64,000 nucleotides of DNA from Lucifuga dentata. Its lineage: Eukaryota; Chordata; Actinopteri; Ophidiiformes; Bythitidae. A program made the translations under genes and the position numbers. Location of the stretch: the NCBI GenBank assembly GCA_014773175.1, contig VXCM01001341.1, positions 55,529 to 119,528 of the forward strand, read 5' to 3'. Under the pieces are notes generated by a model, which was not told where the DNA came from, made no database searches, and worked only from the letters and a program-made list of their open reading frames with translations. Shown here one piece after another: positions 46,839 to 58,179 of this stretch; position 1 is the first letter of the stretch; every line of letters starts with the position of its first letter.

Positions 46839-47085
46839 CAGTGGTTCTTGGATTATTTGAACCAAATACAGCAAACCAAAGCTACCTCCTGACCAACGAG
46901 CCCGCAAATCTAAGGATGAAAATCATTTTAAACTATTGGGACACATTTTATTTGTGAATAATATGTAGAATTTCCATGTTTCAACTTTTTAATTATTTGT
47001 TGAAATTTCCAGTCATCTCACCTTACCATCAGGGGACACTTCAAATGCCACAGGTGGTACACATTCCACACTTTGAGAACCACTG
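46839..47085. mobile_element. hAT-like MITE
   Basis: CAGTGGTTCT...AGAACCACTG ends, 247 bp. The flanking 8 bp (ATATATGT / ATGTATAC) are similar but not identical, so an old copy. Confidence 0.6.
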
Positions 47086-47486
47086 ATGTATACAATATTG
47101 CATATGTCTGTTAGGCTGATCAAGCGTTTCTCAATGAGATATTATCAACGCTAAAATATAGTTTCTGATTTAAATAGTACTTCACAAGTTGTCATATTAG
47201 CTCAGAACGATGAATTACTTGCAGTGAGCTGAAGAAGACAGCCTGTTAAAATCACACCATGCAACAGCAGAGGTCACATGACCCTCTTGTATTTTACTCA
47301 GTGAAATATGTGGCTTACAGCCGTGAAGAAAAACATTCCCACTCAACCCACTCTGCTGGCACACGTTATCGTATAGTCATGATAACTTGGTCTAAAAGTC
47401 AGGACATTAGAAACCTTAATGACTCGTCTAACAAAATGCTGATCAGTTTGCACTACTTTCTTGTTAAGTCCCATTCATTGTTTTAA

Positions 47487-48026
47487 AGGACCATACCGGC
47501 CATTTTGCATGTTTGAGTCTAATATATTAAATTTTCATACATGTTACATTACTGACAGTCATTTCCCCAAGGATAAAATTGTATTTCAGCTTTCCTGATA
47601 TTTTGCAAAATCTCTTGATCTTTCAAAATCAAATATTCAAGTGATAAACCCACCTTAAAAATCCATGTTTTGCCTGCTAATAGTTACACAGCCTTATGAA
47701 GTCACGGTCGTTTAAATTTTTCCATAAACGCAGGTCTTCTTTTGGGACTATATTCCCTGGTGGAGGCATAGATTCACTCCACGCTTTTTATTGTGCTTAA
47801 ACATTAAAATGATGTAACTTCTTAAAAAAACAAAAAAAAAAAANAGTATCAACAAGTTGATTTTAATAGCAGAATGAACTGGAACCAGTGGAGGTCTGGA
47901 AGGTAGGAAAAACATTTTTAATTCACTGTTCCAGTAGTATGGTTTGGGAAATGATTATCAGTAATGATACTTGAATGAAAATTGAATATATTAGGCTTAA
48001 ACATGGAAAATGGATGGTATGGTCCT
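47487..48026 (+). mobile_element. TTAA-flanked MITE, family T1, copy j
   Basis: AGGACCATACCGGCC start after TTAA (47483-47486), GGTATGGTCCT end before TTAT. An A-run with N (47844) replaces part of the centre. Confidence 0.85.
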
Positions 48027-48578
48027 TTATATCTCATCATCATTTCAGTAACAATAAAATGAATCTTTGAGCTTTTCCATTGATTTCACCTAGAACCTTT
48101 GCCATGGTTTGTATTACTAATAATTTATTAGAATTTAATTACAATAAGTAGACATATAACATGAGTGCACATGCAGATATTCTGATTTCTGTTTTTTAAG
48201 GTGATTGCGTGGTTTGTTGTAACTATAACATAATTTAAGAAATAATTATTGCAGTAAAGCTGTTTTTAAATACTAACATACAATAAGCAAGCCCCACCCT
48301 AAACTGTGGTCAGTGTATATTAGGAGATTTTAACTGAAATACAATACTTCTTAATGCATATTCCACATTTTTTAAAGGACTGATGGCAGGATAGAACCAC
48401 TGCTCAGTAATGACAGAAAGAACGTTCTTTTACAATTCAATGTGATCTTATGTAACTGGAAAACAGTAATTATTTTTAAGTGCACACTGTGTATTACCAC
48501 AATATTACTGCTTTAAAAGCATGAACTATAATTGTCTTCATCCTTCTGACATCAACAAGCAGCTCACTTAGCCGAGTT

Positions 48579-48579
48579 C

Positions 48580-48612
<33 letters not shown>

Positions 48613-48651
48613 GAATATTTTAGTTTGTGTGATCNCACTTAGCCGAGTTCT

Positions 48652-48681
<30 letters not shown>
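48579..48681 (+). repeat. (AG)n microsatellite, duplicated around an N
   Basis: (AG)n tract inside CACTTAGCCGAGTTC...TTTGGGAATATTTTAG; the whole block appears twice around N 48635, probably one locus. Confidence 0.7.
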
Positions 48682-48685
<4 letters not shown>

Positions 48686-49378
48686 GAATATTTTAGTTTG
48701 TGTGATCTGCAGAGGATTTACTGAGATTCACATCCATTATTTCCAGATATTGTGGACCTGAAGGATCTCACAGTCACACAGTGATTTTCTGTTTTAAGGA
48801 GTTATTGATCTTTCCTCTATAGCCCTGGTGCTTTCTTAATACAAAATAGTTGATTGGTGTGATAAAATGTGCCTTATCACTGGTACATGACACTTGATTG
48901 TGCCAAATTTTGCTGTTTTACTCTCTGTAATCTATTTGTCCAATAAAATTTGTCTTAGTCCAGACTGAGCCAAATGGTGCATTTTGCAGGAAGGAAAAGG
49001 CTGCATCATTGGAGTGAATTGGAAATTAAATACCCACCAAAATGCCCAACAGTTTGATTTTGAACTGTATGTGCTTTAATCATAAATAACCATGGTGTCA
49101 TGAGGATAATCCATTTTAGAATTAGCAGTTTATGACTCATAGTAGTAGTAGTAGTAGTAGTGTGTGTGTGTGTGTGTCATTTCAGTATAGTTACAGCTTA
49201 TGGGTCAATTCAGTAACAAGGAATCCTTGTTAGCCGTAGCATCTTTACTACTGTTCCTAAACATAAAAGTGTTACACTGTAGTTCACCACAGGTTGTACA
49301 TTACTTGTCAGTTTAAGTATTTTTAATATTGCTTATGTGTTAAAGGTAAAACCTGTGCTGACCTCTGTCAGAGGCAGT

Positions 49379-49573
49379 TTTTTCATTTTTTCATTTCATT
49401 TTCATTTTATTAGACTTCTGACCATAAAAATGGTATGGAGTACAAACAATACATAGAACAATACCTATGAAGGCAGTACAGGTGAAAAAAGAAAAACGAC
49501 CTAAATCACTTCAACAAAATTAACACATTTTTCAAAAAGGCACCAAGTTTGCGGATTATTTTTGGATTCTGAC

Positions 49574-49612
<39 letters not shown>

Positions 49613-49805
49613 ATACAGTAGATGGACACTCAACATAATACTTCGGCAAATACTTTTCTCTAGATTGCATTATTTCTATATTTGTGCATTCAAACAGTAC
49701 ATGATATTCATCCCCAACATAGTTGTTGTTGCATACTTTACATAGTCTCTTTTTCCTTTCTAACCCTACATATCCTTCAGTAACCTTTGGAATTCTAGAA
49801 TTGGC
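49379..49805 (-). pseudogene. LINE reverse-transcriptase C-terminal remnant and 3'UTR
   Basis: On the minus strand 49797-49626 reads ERKKRLCKVCNNNYVGDEYH then VLFECTNIE...REKYLPKYY: the C-x2-C...H-x4-C zinc-knuckle-like motif and following KYLPKYY typical of the C-terminus of LINE ORF2 proteins. A stop lies just upstream, so it is 5' truncated. A 3'UTR with a poly-A/T run and an AATAAAATGAAAATG tail continues to about 49379. Confidence 0.65.
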
Positions 49806-50352
49806 ATGTCATTTAGCATGTAGCAGCAAAAGCACAGGTGTAAGTAATGACATGATGATGGCATTAAGGACGTTCCCGTGCTGTCTGTGAGATAGCATGA
49901 ACAGCTGCAGCACCCTGATGTGCCTAAATGGAATGCAGTTTTATTATTAGTTACAACTGGTTTTTGATAAGTGAAAATGTCTATCATGAGAAAGTCTATT
50001 CAACAGACTTGGATGAAGCTGGATTCATTCTGGCCACTAGGGGGCAGAAACACTGGTAATTATTTTCTGATTTCACATTTAGCAGATTCACAGCAACAGT
50101 AGCTGGAGTCAGACAAATGAAAGTTCTCTCTGTTTGCAGCGTTGCAAATGTTTCAAAATGGACTAAAATGAAAACAAGAACATGGAAAACTGTAAAAATC
50201 TGTCCTCTTTAATATATTTTTAGTAAATCAGTAATCTTATCAGATTTCTTATCAAACTGATTGTTTAATCTTAGAAATGATCTTAGAAAATATATCTTTG
50301 TCATGAAACATAAAATACATGTATGGAGAAAATTCTGTTTATAAATCATTAA

Positions 50353-50997
50353 AGGACCATATCAGCCATTTTGCATGTTTGAGCCTAATATATGAAATGT
50401 TTATACATGTTACATTACTGACAATCATTTCCCAAAGGATAAAACCGTTTTTCAGCTTTGCTGATATTTTGCAAAATCTCTTAATATTTCAAAATCAAAT
50501 ATTCAAGTAATACACCCACCTTAAAAATCCATGTTTCTCCTGTTAATAGTTATNTTTCAAAATCAAATATTCAAGTAATACACCCACCTTAAAAATCCAT
50601 GTTTCTCCTGTTAATAGTTATGCAGCCTTATGAAGTCAAGGTCATTTAAATTTTTCCATAAATGCAGGTCTTCTTTTGGGACTATATTCCCTGGTGGAGG
50701 CATACATTCACTCCACGCTTTTTATTGAGCTTAAACACTAAAATTATGTAACTTAAAAAAACCTGAGTACACGTCTTGTTGGTGATGATGGATTACCTAT
50801 CCCAAGAACGTTTCAAGTATCAACAAGTTGATTTTAATAGCAGAATGAACTGAAACCAATGGAGGTCTGGAAGGTAGGAAAAACATTTTTAATTCACCAT
50901 TCCAGTAGTATGCTTTGGGAAATGATTGTCAGTAAACTTATGTGTATAAAAATTTAATATATTAGGCTCAAACATGCAAAATGGACAGTTTGGTCCT
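50353..50997 (+). mobile_element. TTAA-flanked MITE, family T1, copy k
   Basis: AGGACCATATCAGCC start after TTAA (50349-50352), GTTTGGTCCT end before TTAA (50998-51001). N at 50554 with an artefactual duplication of about 70 bp. Confidence 0.85.
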
Positions 50998-52645
50998 TTA
51001 ACAAAGTCAACAATGCCAGTTTATGAAAAGATGGCCAGAATCATCAGAATTACAGTTACATACATTATTAATAGGAACAGAATGGGAAGTTCAGGTGAAA
51101 AACACATCAGGTCATAAAATTTCCAATTCAGAAATTAATCCAAATTATTTTCAATTCTTTTGCTTTGTGGTATTGTTTTTGCCATCAGAGTATGTGTGTT
51201 ACATCTCCTGAAAGCTTTGTTATTATGGCTCTCAGCATAAGGCAGGGATAAGAGTCTCTTCCAGATCCTTCCCTTAATTTAAATGCACCAAACCCGTCAC
51301 TAACTTTACCATCCCTGACCTCAGACTTTGCCCTCTTTACACACAACCTTCATTAACTTTAATATCCCTTAATATAACCATCTGGTTTTCAGGCCAGTAC
51401 TGCTACCAGTAATCCATAACTCTTCCTCTCTTCTATATTACGGTGTATAATATATATATTACGGTGTTAGAACTGTTCCTCTGAGCCACCTTAGATGGAC
51501 TTTTTGGTGTTTCTGATGTCTTACCATATATATATGATGATTAGTTGAAGGTGCAGCGCAGAAAAAAATAAGGGGGTTATTTTACAGCAAAAACTGTGAT
51601 GTTATCTTTTAATATAAGTTTGTGTTATCCTGTACTACATATGCCAGCATACTATACTACCAGACGTCACTAAACTTTTGTGAACTTCATTTTATTGAAT
51701 CTTTATTTGAATTATTACCTTCCCAAGATATGATGGTGAGCCTGGACTACATAAAACATGGACCAGCTGGTGTTATTAAAGTGAATCAGGGCCATGTATC
51801 AGTTGTAAGTCCTGCTATTGCTCAGGGAATTGCAGTGTAAGTGCTCTTACAGTGCAGTGAAACATAAAAATGGAGGCCTGAGTTCATGTCCTGACTGGTG
51901 CAAATCAGCATTGATATTTTTGATATTTATCCATGACATGAAGTAGTTTTAGCTGTCTGATATTAGCCATACTTTAAACATTTACTTTAGCTGCTATGAG
52001 GAGATATTGTAGGAATAAAAATATTTTGATAGTTTGCAGATGTCTGCGATGTTGATATAAACAGTAATCATGGCAACATTAAATGCCCCCCCCCCACACA
52101 CACACACACTACTGTAAAATAGTTGCATATGAATTCTTGGGAAAAGTTGGCTTGAAGAATGGGTTTAGAATTATTTTAGAGACTCAACAAATGGAACTCT
52201 AAGATGTTCTATAACCTTATCCAGCCCCATGTTCACCATAATGATTGTGATTAGTGTAGTATGATCCCAGTGTAAATGTCTCACACTTTGATAAATCCTA
52301 TTTAAAAAAAAAAAAAAAAACNAAAAAAAAAAAAAAAACCCAGCACAAAGCAGCTGTCACCTAGTTTTCATGCTGAAAATGTCTGCGTGCTCAAAGTAAG
52401 GTCAGAGGAGATTAGATCAGAATATGCTTTTACACTGCCTCAAGCATTTAGATAAAATAGCTATTTGTGCAATCCTCCATGAAGGGTATTTGAATCCCCT
52501 CAACAATCATTATATAATTATGATATCATTACCGTTTTAGAATTAAGTAGTCAACCAAGCAAAGAAACTTTAGTATCACAAATCTCATTCCACGGGAAAT
52601 GCAATATATGCTTAACAGAAGAGCAAGCAGCAATTAAATCAAGCA
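50998..52645. other. Intergenic, no gene
   Basis: Small TA-rich patches, a poly-C/(CA) patch near 52087-52110, and an A-run with N (52322). Nothing coding recognised. Confidence 0.45.
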
Positions 52646-53073
52646 TACCGTATATACTCGAGTATAAGCCAAGTTTTTTTTTTTTTTTTTNTTTTTTTTT
52701 TTTTTATAAATCAAATTTCACAACGCAAATCGGGGGTCCGCTTATACACTAGTAATTCAAATCCGATCCCAGAGAAGGAAATTTCCAGGGCTGGAAATAC
52801 TACCCATTACCGCTACCATGGAAAAGAGTTTAAATCATACCTTAGAATGAGATATTTCCCGACTAAACATCTTATTCGGCACATTTTGCCGTAAACTGTG
52901 ATCCGTCAGTTACGGTAATCAGCTGCTGAAATAAATATCATGTTTACCGGTACGTGGATTATTTTCAGAAAATCAGAGGAATACTATGACAATACCCAGA
53001 AAAACAGGTAATTTGCTAAACNNNNNNNNNNNNNNNNNNNNNNNNNNNNNNNNNNNNNNNNNNNNNNNNNNNN

Positions 53074-53137
<64 letters not shown>

Positions 53138-53426
53138 ACCCTAATTACACAGCTAAATATGCTAAATAAGCGCTGTGATAATTAAAGGTCATTTGTAAAG
53201 CTTTTCTTACCTTCATCAATGCGATTCAGACGAGGAAGAGGAGTCCGGAAAACTTAATGTTAGCTAATGTTANATTTGTTAAACAAATAAATTGATGGAA
53301 CAACATCAGGGGGTCGGCTGAGGGAATTCCAAAACTCCGAAGGAGGAATGTCCAGCACATAGACAGACCCACATCGACTCAGGTACAGAATAATTACTGA
53401 ACACACGTAACAGGTGAGCTTCTTAA

Positions 53427-53480
<54 letters not shown>

Positions 53481-53815
53481 NTTACCTTCATCAATGCGAT
53501 TCAGACGAGGAAGAGGAGTCCGGAAAACTTAATGTTAGCTAATGTTATTTACGGTAATCAGCTGTTTACCGGTACCAGTAAGTGGATTATTTTCAGAAAA
53601 TCACAGGAATACTATGACAGTTCTCAGAAAAAAAACAGGTAATTTGCTGAACAAATAAAGTGANAAAATCACAGGAATACTATGACAGTTCTCAGAAAAA
53701 AAACAGGTAATTTGCTGAACAAATAAAGTGAACAACAGGGGGTTGGCTTATATGCAGGTTTCTTTAAAAATCTAAATTTGCATGTCAAAATCAGGGGGTC
53801 GCTGTCCAGATGATA
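52646..53815. mobile_element. Dispersed repeat starting CCGTATATACTCGAGTATAA, mis-assembled
   Basis: ACCGTATATACTCGAGTATA start and repeated GGGGGTC(G/C)GCTTATA motifs suggest a vertebrate DNA transposon relic. The block CAATGCGATTCAGACGAGGA and its neighbours occur twice (53217 and 53491), and Ns, poly-A runs and the 52-N gap show it was not resolved. Confidence 0.45.
53022..53073. other. Assembly gap (52 N)
   Basis: The only multi-base N run in the window, followed by a 61-base poly-A. Confidence 0.95.
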
Positions 53816-53817
53816 CT

Positions 53818-54110
53818 TAGGGTGTTTTCACACTGAGCTTATTCTGAGTGNGTCAAAATCAGGGGGTCGCTGTCCAGATGATACTTAGGGTGTTTTCACA
53901 CTGAGCTTATTCTGAGTGTTTGTTTCAGATCCTGGTGCATTTTAATTTCGGTTCGTTTGAGCACATGTGAACACAGCAATTGAACTTGGAGCCAACCCTT
54001 CTAGGTGGTCTGATTCCACTCAAACTGTGGAGTGGTTCCTTTGGTGTGAACATGATCCATACTCGTCCCAAACCAGCTCAGAGGCAATCTGTTGACTGAT
54101 CTAGAAGCAG
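53818..54110 (+). mobile_element. Harbinger-like MITE fragment
   Basis: TTAGGGTGTTTTCACACTGAG is a typical fish Harbinger-like MITE end. No matching right end was found. N at 53851 duplicates the start. Confidence 0.4.
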
Positions 54111-54540
54111 AGACGGTTGTGTGTGGTTCATGTCTAACTGCAACTGTAGTAAAATTTGTTTTACATTCACACTCATCAGATGTCCACTACTTAAAACCAT
54201 TAAATGTGTCAAAAGTAAAACAAACCACAGTTAAACTGCACCTTTGATTAGCTGAAGTAATTGAAACAGATACTGTAAAACTTACTCAGTATGTCTTCAG
54301 TTAACATGACTTAGGTTAGCTTGTTGTTTTACGTGCTCAGTATGCTTTTCTCCTGTTGAGCATCTGAAGGCAGCACGTCTTCTTCACATAATGTGAAGCA
54401 ACATGTAGTTTTCCACACATTGTCCTGAAGTCAAATTCAGCTTCTGCTGCCATTGTTTTCTTGGTACAGCCCAAATGAAGACTATTAGTAGGAACGTCTC
54501 CCAGTTCTTTCTTTGTTCCATGTTATTTAATCATTGCAGC

Positions 54541-54850
54541 CAGTGCTCAAAGTGGACAAAAAAAGGTGCCAGTGCTCCCCTTATCAGTGTGCTGGTTACC
54601 ATTGGTTGGTCACCGGGTCGGTTTGGAAGAGGGGGGGAGATGGATGGATGGACAGACGGACCAGTAAATACACGTATGTAAATATGCGGTCCCCCTATTT
54701 AATTTGTTAATTCTGGCTGCAATGCTATTGTTGCTGTTTCTATATCTATTGATTGTCTTCCTCTGCGTTGTTCTGCAGTAGAGTACGGAAGATTTATGAG
54801 AGGTTCTGGTATTCTGGTACTCCCGAAAATCTCCTAGAATGTCCCAGTAT
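54541..54850 (+). mobile_element. hAT-type MITE, truncated second copy
   Basis: CAGTGCTCAAAGTGGACAAA start and the GGTCACC..GGT, GCGGTCCCCCTATTTAAT and TTCTGCAGTAGAGTAC blocks match the element at 59388. It stops at CCCAGTAT, where a Helitron-like piece begins. Confidence 0.65.
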
Positions 54851-55076
54851 AACTGTATGAAGTTGAAATTCAGCAGATTGCTCATTGGACCCAAGGACAT
54901 GCAGTGTTGCATGCAAAGCTGTTTGGATGAGCGGTTCTCAAATTGAGCTGTGCCAGTAAAAAGTAGTCTGTGTAGCAGGATACGCTGCATTCCACGGGCA
55001 CTAATGGCAAGCTGTGGCATACACCATAAGGTCCGGCCTGGTCAAATAGGCACATTTTGAACGGGCACTGCACTAG
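54851..55076 (+). mobile_element. Helitron-like element lacking its 5' end
   Basis: From AACTGTATGAAGTTGAAATTC to GGGCACTGCACTAG before T. Confidence 0.55.
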
Positions 55077-56138
55077 TGTATATAACTTATGATCAACCAT
55101 GTAATTACAATAAAACAAATTGTTATTGTGAGTGCCACTTTTAAATATAGTCACATCACATCCCATTAACGTTACTGCTGACTTCTGAAGGAGGATGTTG
55201 CCACGTGTCCCTCTTCCCCATCCCGATAGCTTTGACTTCACTGAAAAGAATAAACTTGCTGGAAGAGATTATTTAACTCGCTTTATGCCTCTTTCTGAGT
55301 TGTGTCATAGTCTGTGTCATGAGGCGGCACACAGTGTGAATAAAATGTTATCAGAAGACCAGAACACCTGCAAAAAGCACTCAAATTTAGACAATACAAA
55401 CACTGGATGTGTGAAGGAAAACAGGAAGCATGGTTGTAATCAAAAACAGGTAAGTCTAAAACTAAGGTTAGGCTGAGGCAGGTGCAAACAGGCAAAGTAA
55501 AAAAAGACAATGACAGTAGGCAGAATCTAAATCAATAAAGCTAAAACAGTGACAGAGCCAAAACAACAAGGCAAGGAAACAAAACCAGTCAGATGTACTG
55601 GGAGAGCAATGATGTCATTGTTAGGGGAAAGAAGCTTGACAGTCTAGTAGAACTAAACAGAGGTAGGCCACACCTCGACAGGAACTCAGGAAGGCAGCTG
55701 ATTGGTGAGAGAGAGAGATCAAGTTTTTCCAGTAACTGAACCCACACCAGGAAAAATCGGTGAGAAAAGACACCCACTCACATTCAAAACACACACACTT
55801 CGGAGGAGAGAAAGAGGGAACGATGAGGCAAAGGCATCAGGACAAATGACTGATCGTCTGTGGTGGTATTGCTTATTTATTTTAATTGCTGAAGTAAAGA
55901 TTTATTGATGTGAAATAGAAATTGAGAAATAGTCAAGTTTATTTGTACAGCCCAATATATACAATATAGAAAAGAACAGAGATTTGCTGAGCTTCTTTTT
56001 ATGTTTCCTTAGGTGTTCTGGAAATGTGTATTTGCCATGGTAATAGCTCAACCATTAACTGAGGATGGACAAAACCTGCTGTGCTGTAGGAACTCAGACT
56101 GAGACCCCTCACTTTCTGCTCTGACTCCTGTGTCAGCC
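55077..56138. other. Intergenic and anpep 5'-flanking region
   Basis: No element recognised. Immediately upstream of the anpep ATG is TCTGACTCCTGTGTCAGCC; the 5'UTR may begin after the TTTCCTTAG at about 56012, but this is not decidable. Confidence 0.4.
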
Positions 56139-56737
56139 ATGAGGAAAGACTACCACGTAAGCAAGAACCAGTGCCGGTGCTTGCTTGTGCTGACTGCTTG
56201 TGCTGTTGTTACCATTATTGCTCTGTCAATTGCCTACGACAAGGCAAGGACCAGGAACCAAAGGAACCCTGGAACTGGAGCAACAACCGCCATGCCTCCA
56301 AACTCCTCCACCCCTTTCACCCCAAAAGGGCCCTGGGACCTCTACAGACTTCCAGATTCTCTGTCTCCCATCTCCTACAATGTCAGCCTGTGGCCACACA
56401 TGGAGCTCAATGCTGACGATCTGTACATTTTCACCGGACGCTCAGTGGTGGTCTTCAGGTGTATGAAGGAAACTGATCTCATCCTCATCCACTCCTTCAA
56501 GCTAAATTTCACCACCATCAGTGGACACCATGCTAAGTTAATTGGCCTAGATGGAGCTCCTGCACCCGCAATAGAGAAGTCTTGGCTCGTGGTGAAGACG
56601 GAGTATCTTGTTCTTCAGCTGCACGGCCCGTTAGCCACGGGAGCGTCCTATGAACTTCACACAGACTTCCAGGGGGAGCTGGCAGATGACCTGGAAGGCT
56701 TCTATAGGAGTGAATACATTGAAGATGGTGTTAAAAG
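56139..56737 (+). CDS. anpep: anpep coding exon 1 (tail, membrane anchor, stalk, N-terminal M1 domain)
   Basis: The exon is 599 nt, ending AAAAG|GTAAGC in phase 2. It encodes [14 protein letters not shown], the anchor [19 protein letters not shown], a stalk containing NSST, then [20 protein letters not shown] and the beta-rich M1 start through [20 protein letters not shown] and NFT are likely glycosylation sites. Confidence 0.95.
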
Positions 56738-58145
56738 GTAAGCGATGCTTCACATAATGCCATAGAGTAACACTAGAAAAAGTGAGAAAATGAACAACAG
56801 TGTTTGAACCGTGAGCAAAAGGAAATAGTTGTGGTGAACGAGGCCTAATGGCTCCTACACAGATCACAGACATCTTATAAGTTCATTGCAAACCACATTG
56901 TGCAACATGAGTCTATAAACTTGGGTACAACATTGAGTTTTATGCATGTAGACTGCACGTTGACAGGCTACAATACAAGTCGAAAGAAAATACTGCATCT
57001 GTTCACCTCATCTACCTGCACCACTGTTATGGAAAATAATGAAGCTAAACAAGAAGTAATGTTTGCCTTCTGTGTATCAAAAAAAAACTCCAAAGTAGAG
57101 GAGGAGGAGAGTGTGCACCTGGCTCGTTACTCACCGGAACCTATGATTCCTCTGTTATTTCTTTTCATGCTGCGTCCGTCTATGAGCGGACACGGTTGTT
57201 TAAACACGTTTTTGTTGCCACAACTCTTCTTTGTTACAGTCCCACAAATTCAGTTTCACACGTTTTACCTCCATCTCTTCAGTTTGGGTTGTTGTTGTTG
57301 TTTTTCCCTCAAACTTTCTTCATAATGGCGCTAACAGTGTCACTTTGACCAGCGCGTCATTTCACGCTGCATTCCTATTGGTTGGTTAGTAGACAGGTCG
57401 TAGCAGCATCCTAAATTTCTGACACTGTCAGAATTTTGTTGCAGGCTGTCTTTGGTTGTAAGACCTTTACAACGGCCATCTTTGAACCTCTCTCACAGGG
57501 TGACGTAGGACCGCTATTTTGGGGCTGTGACCAAAGATATCGCCATGATTCTTTCACGTTGGTCATCTTTCATCTGGGTTGGCCCAAAAACGCACAGTGT
57601 ATACTGGGCATAAAGAAAATCTAAATGGCGTTTGTCATGTGATTCAAAAGCAAGAGCGTACCTATGAAACCCATTTTTGTGCTTCAAGGTAGTGGCTCTG
57701 TGGAAGCACAAGCTTTCACCCTTGCTTCTTGTTTTTTGTATTGCAAAGGCACTATAGTTAAAGGAGCATCCAGTGATTTTTGCATGTTTGAGCCCAGTAA
57801 ATACAACCTGCATACACATTACATTGCTGAGGAGGAAATGTATTTCTCCACCAGGGAATATAGTCCCAGAGAAGACTGCTTTTACAGCGAAATTAAAACG
57901 ACCGTGCCGTCTACATTTGGGCATTTGTGTTAGTTGAAACATTGAATTGTAAGGTGCGCATGTCACCAGAAAATTTAATTGTGAAAGATTCAGTCATTTG
58001 GCAAAAAACACAGAAACTAAAATATGGTTTCATGCTTTGGAAAATGGTTGGCAGTAATGTAATGTGTCTGTAGGTAGTATTTATTAGGGTCAAATGTACA
58101 AAACCACCAGCATGGTCCTTTAAAGTTGTGTTTTGGAAAAATAAA

Positions 58146-58179
<34 letters not shown>

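Larger units (their letters stand above)
48027..50352. other. Intergenic between T1 copies j and k
   Basis: Apart from the LINE remnant and microsatellites ((AG)n, (TAG)n(TG)n at 49141-49178), nothing recognised. Confidence 0.4.

Noticed and set aside
56130..56138. GTG in frame nine bases before the anpep ATG
   Set aside because: Vertebrate start is ATG; the ATG at 56139 gives the expected short cytosolic tail.
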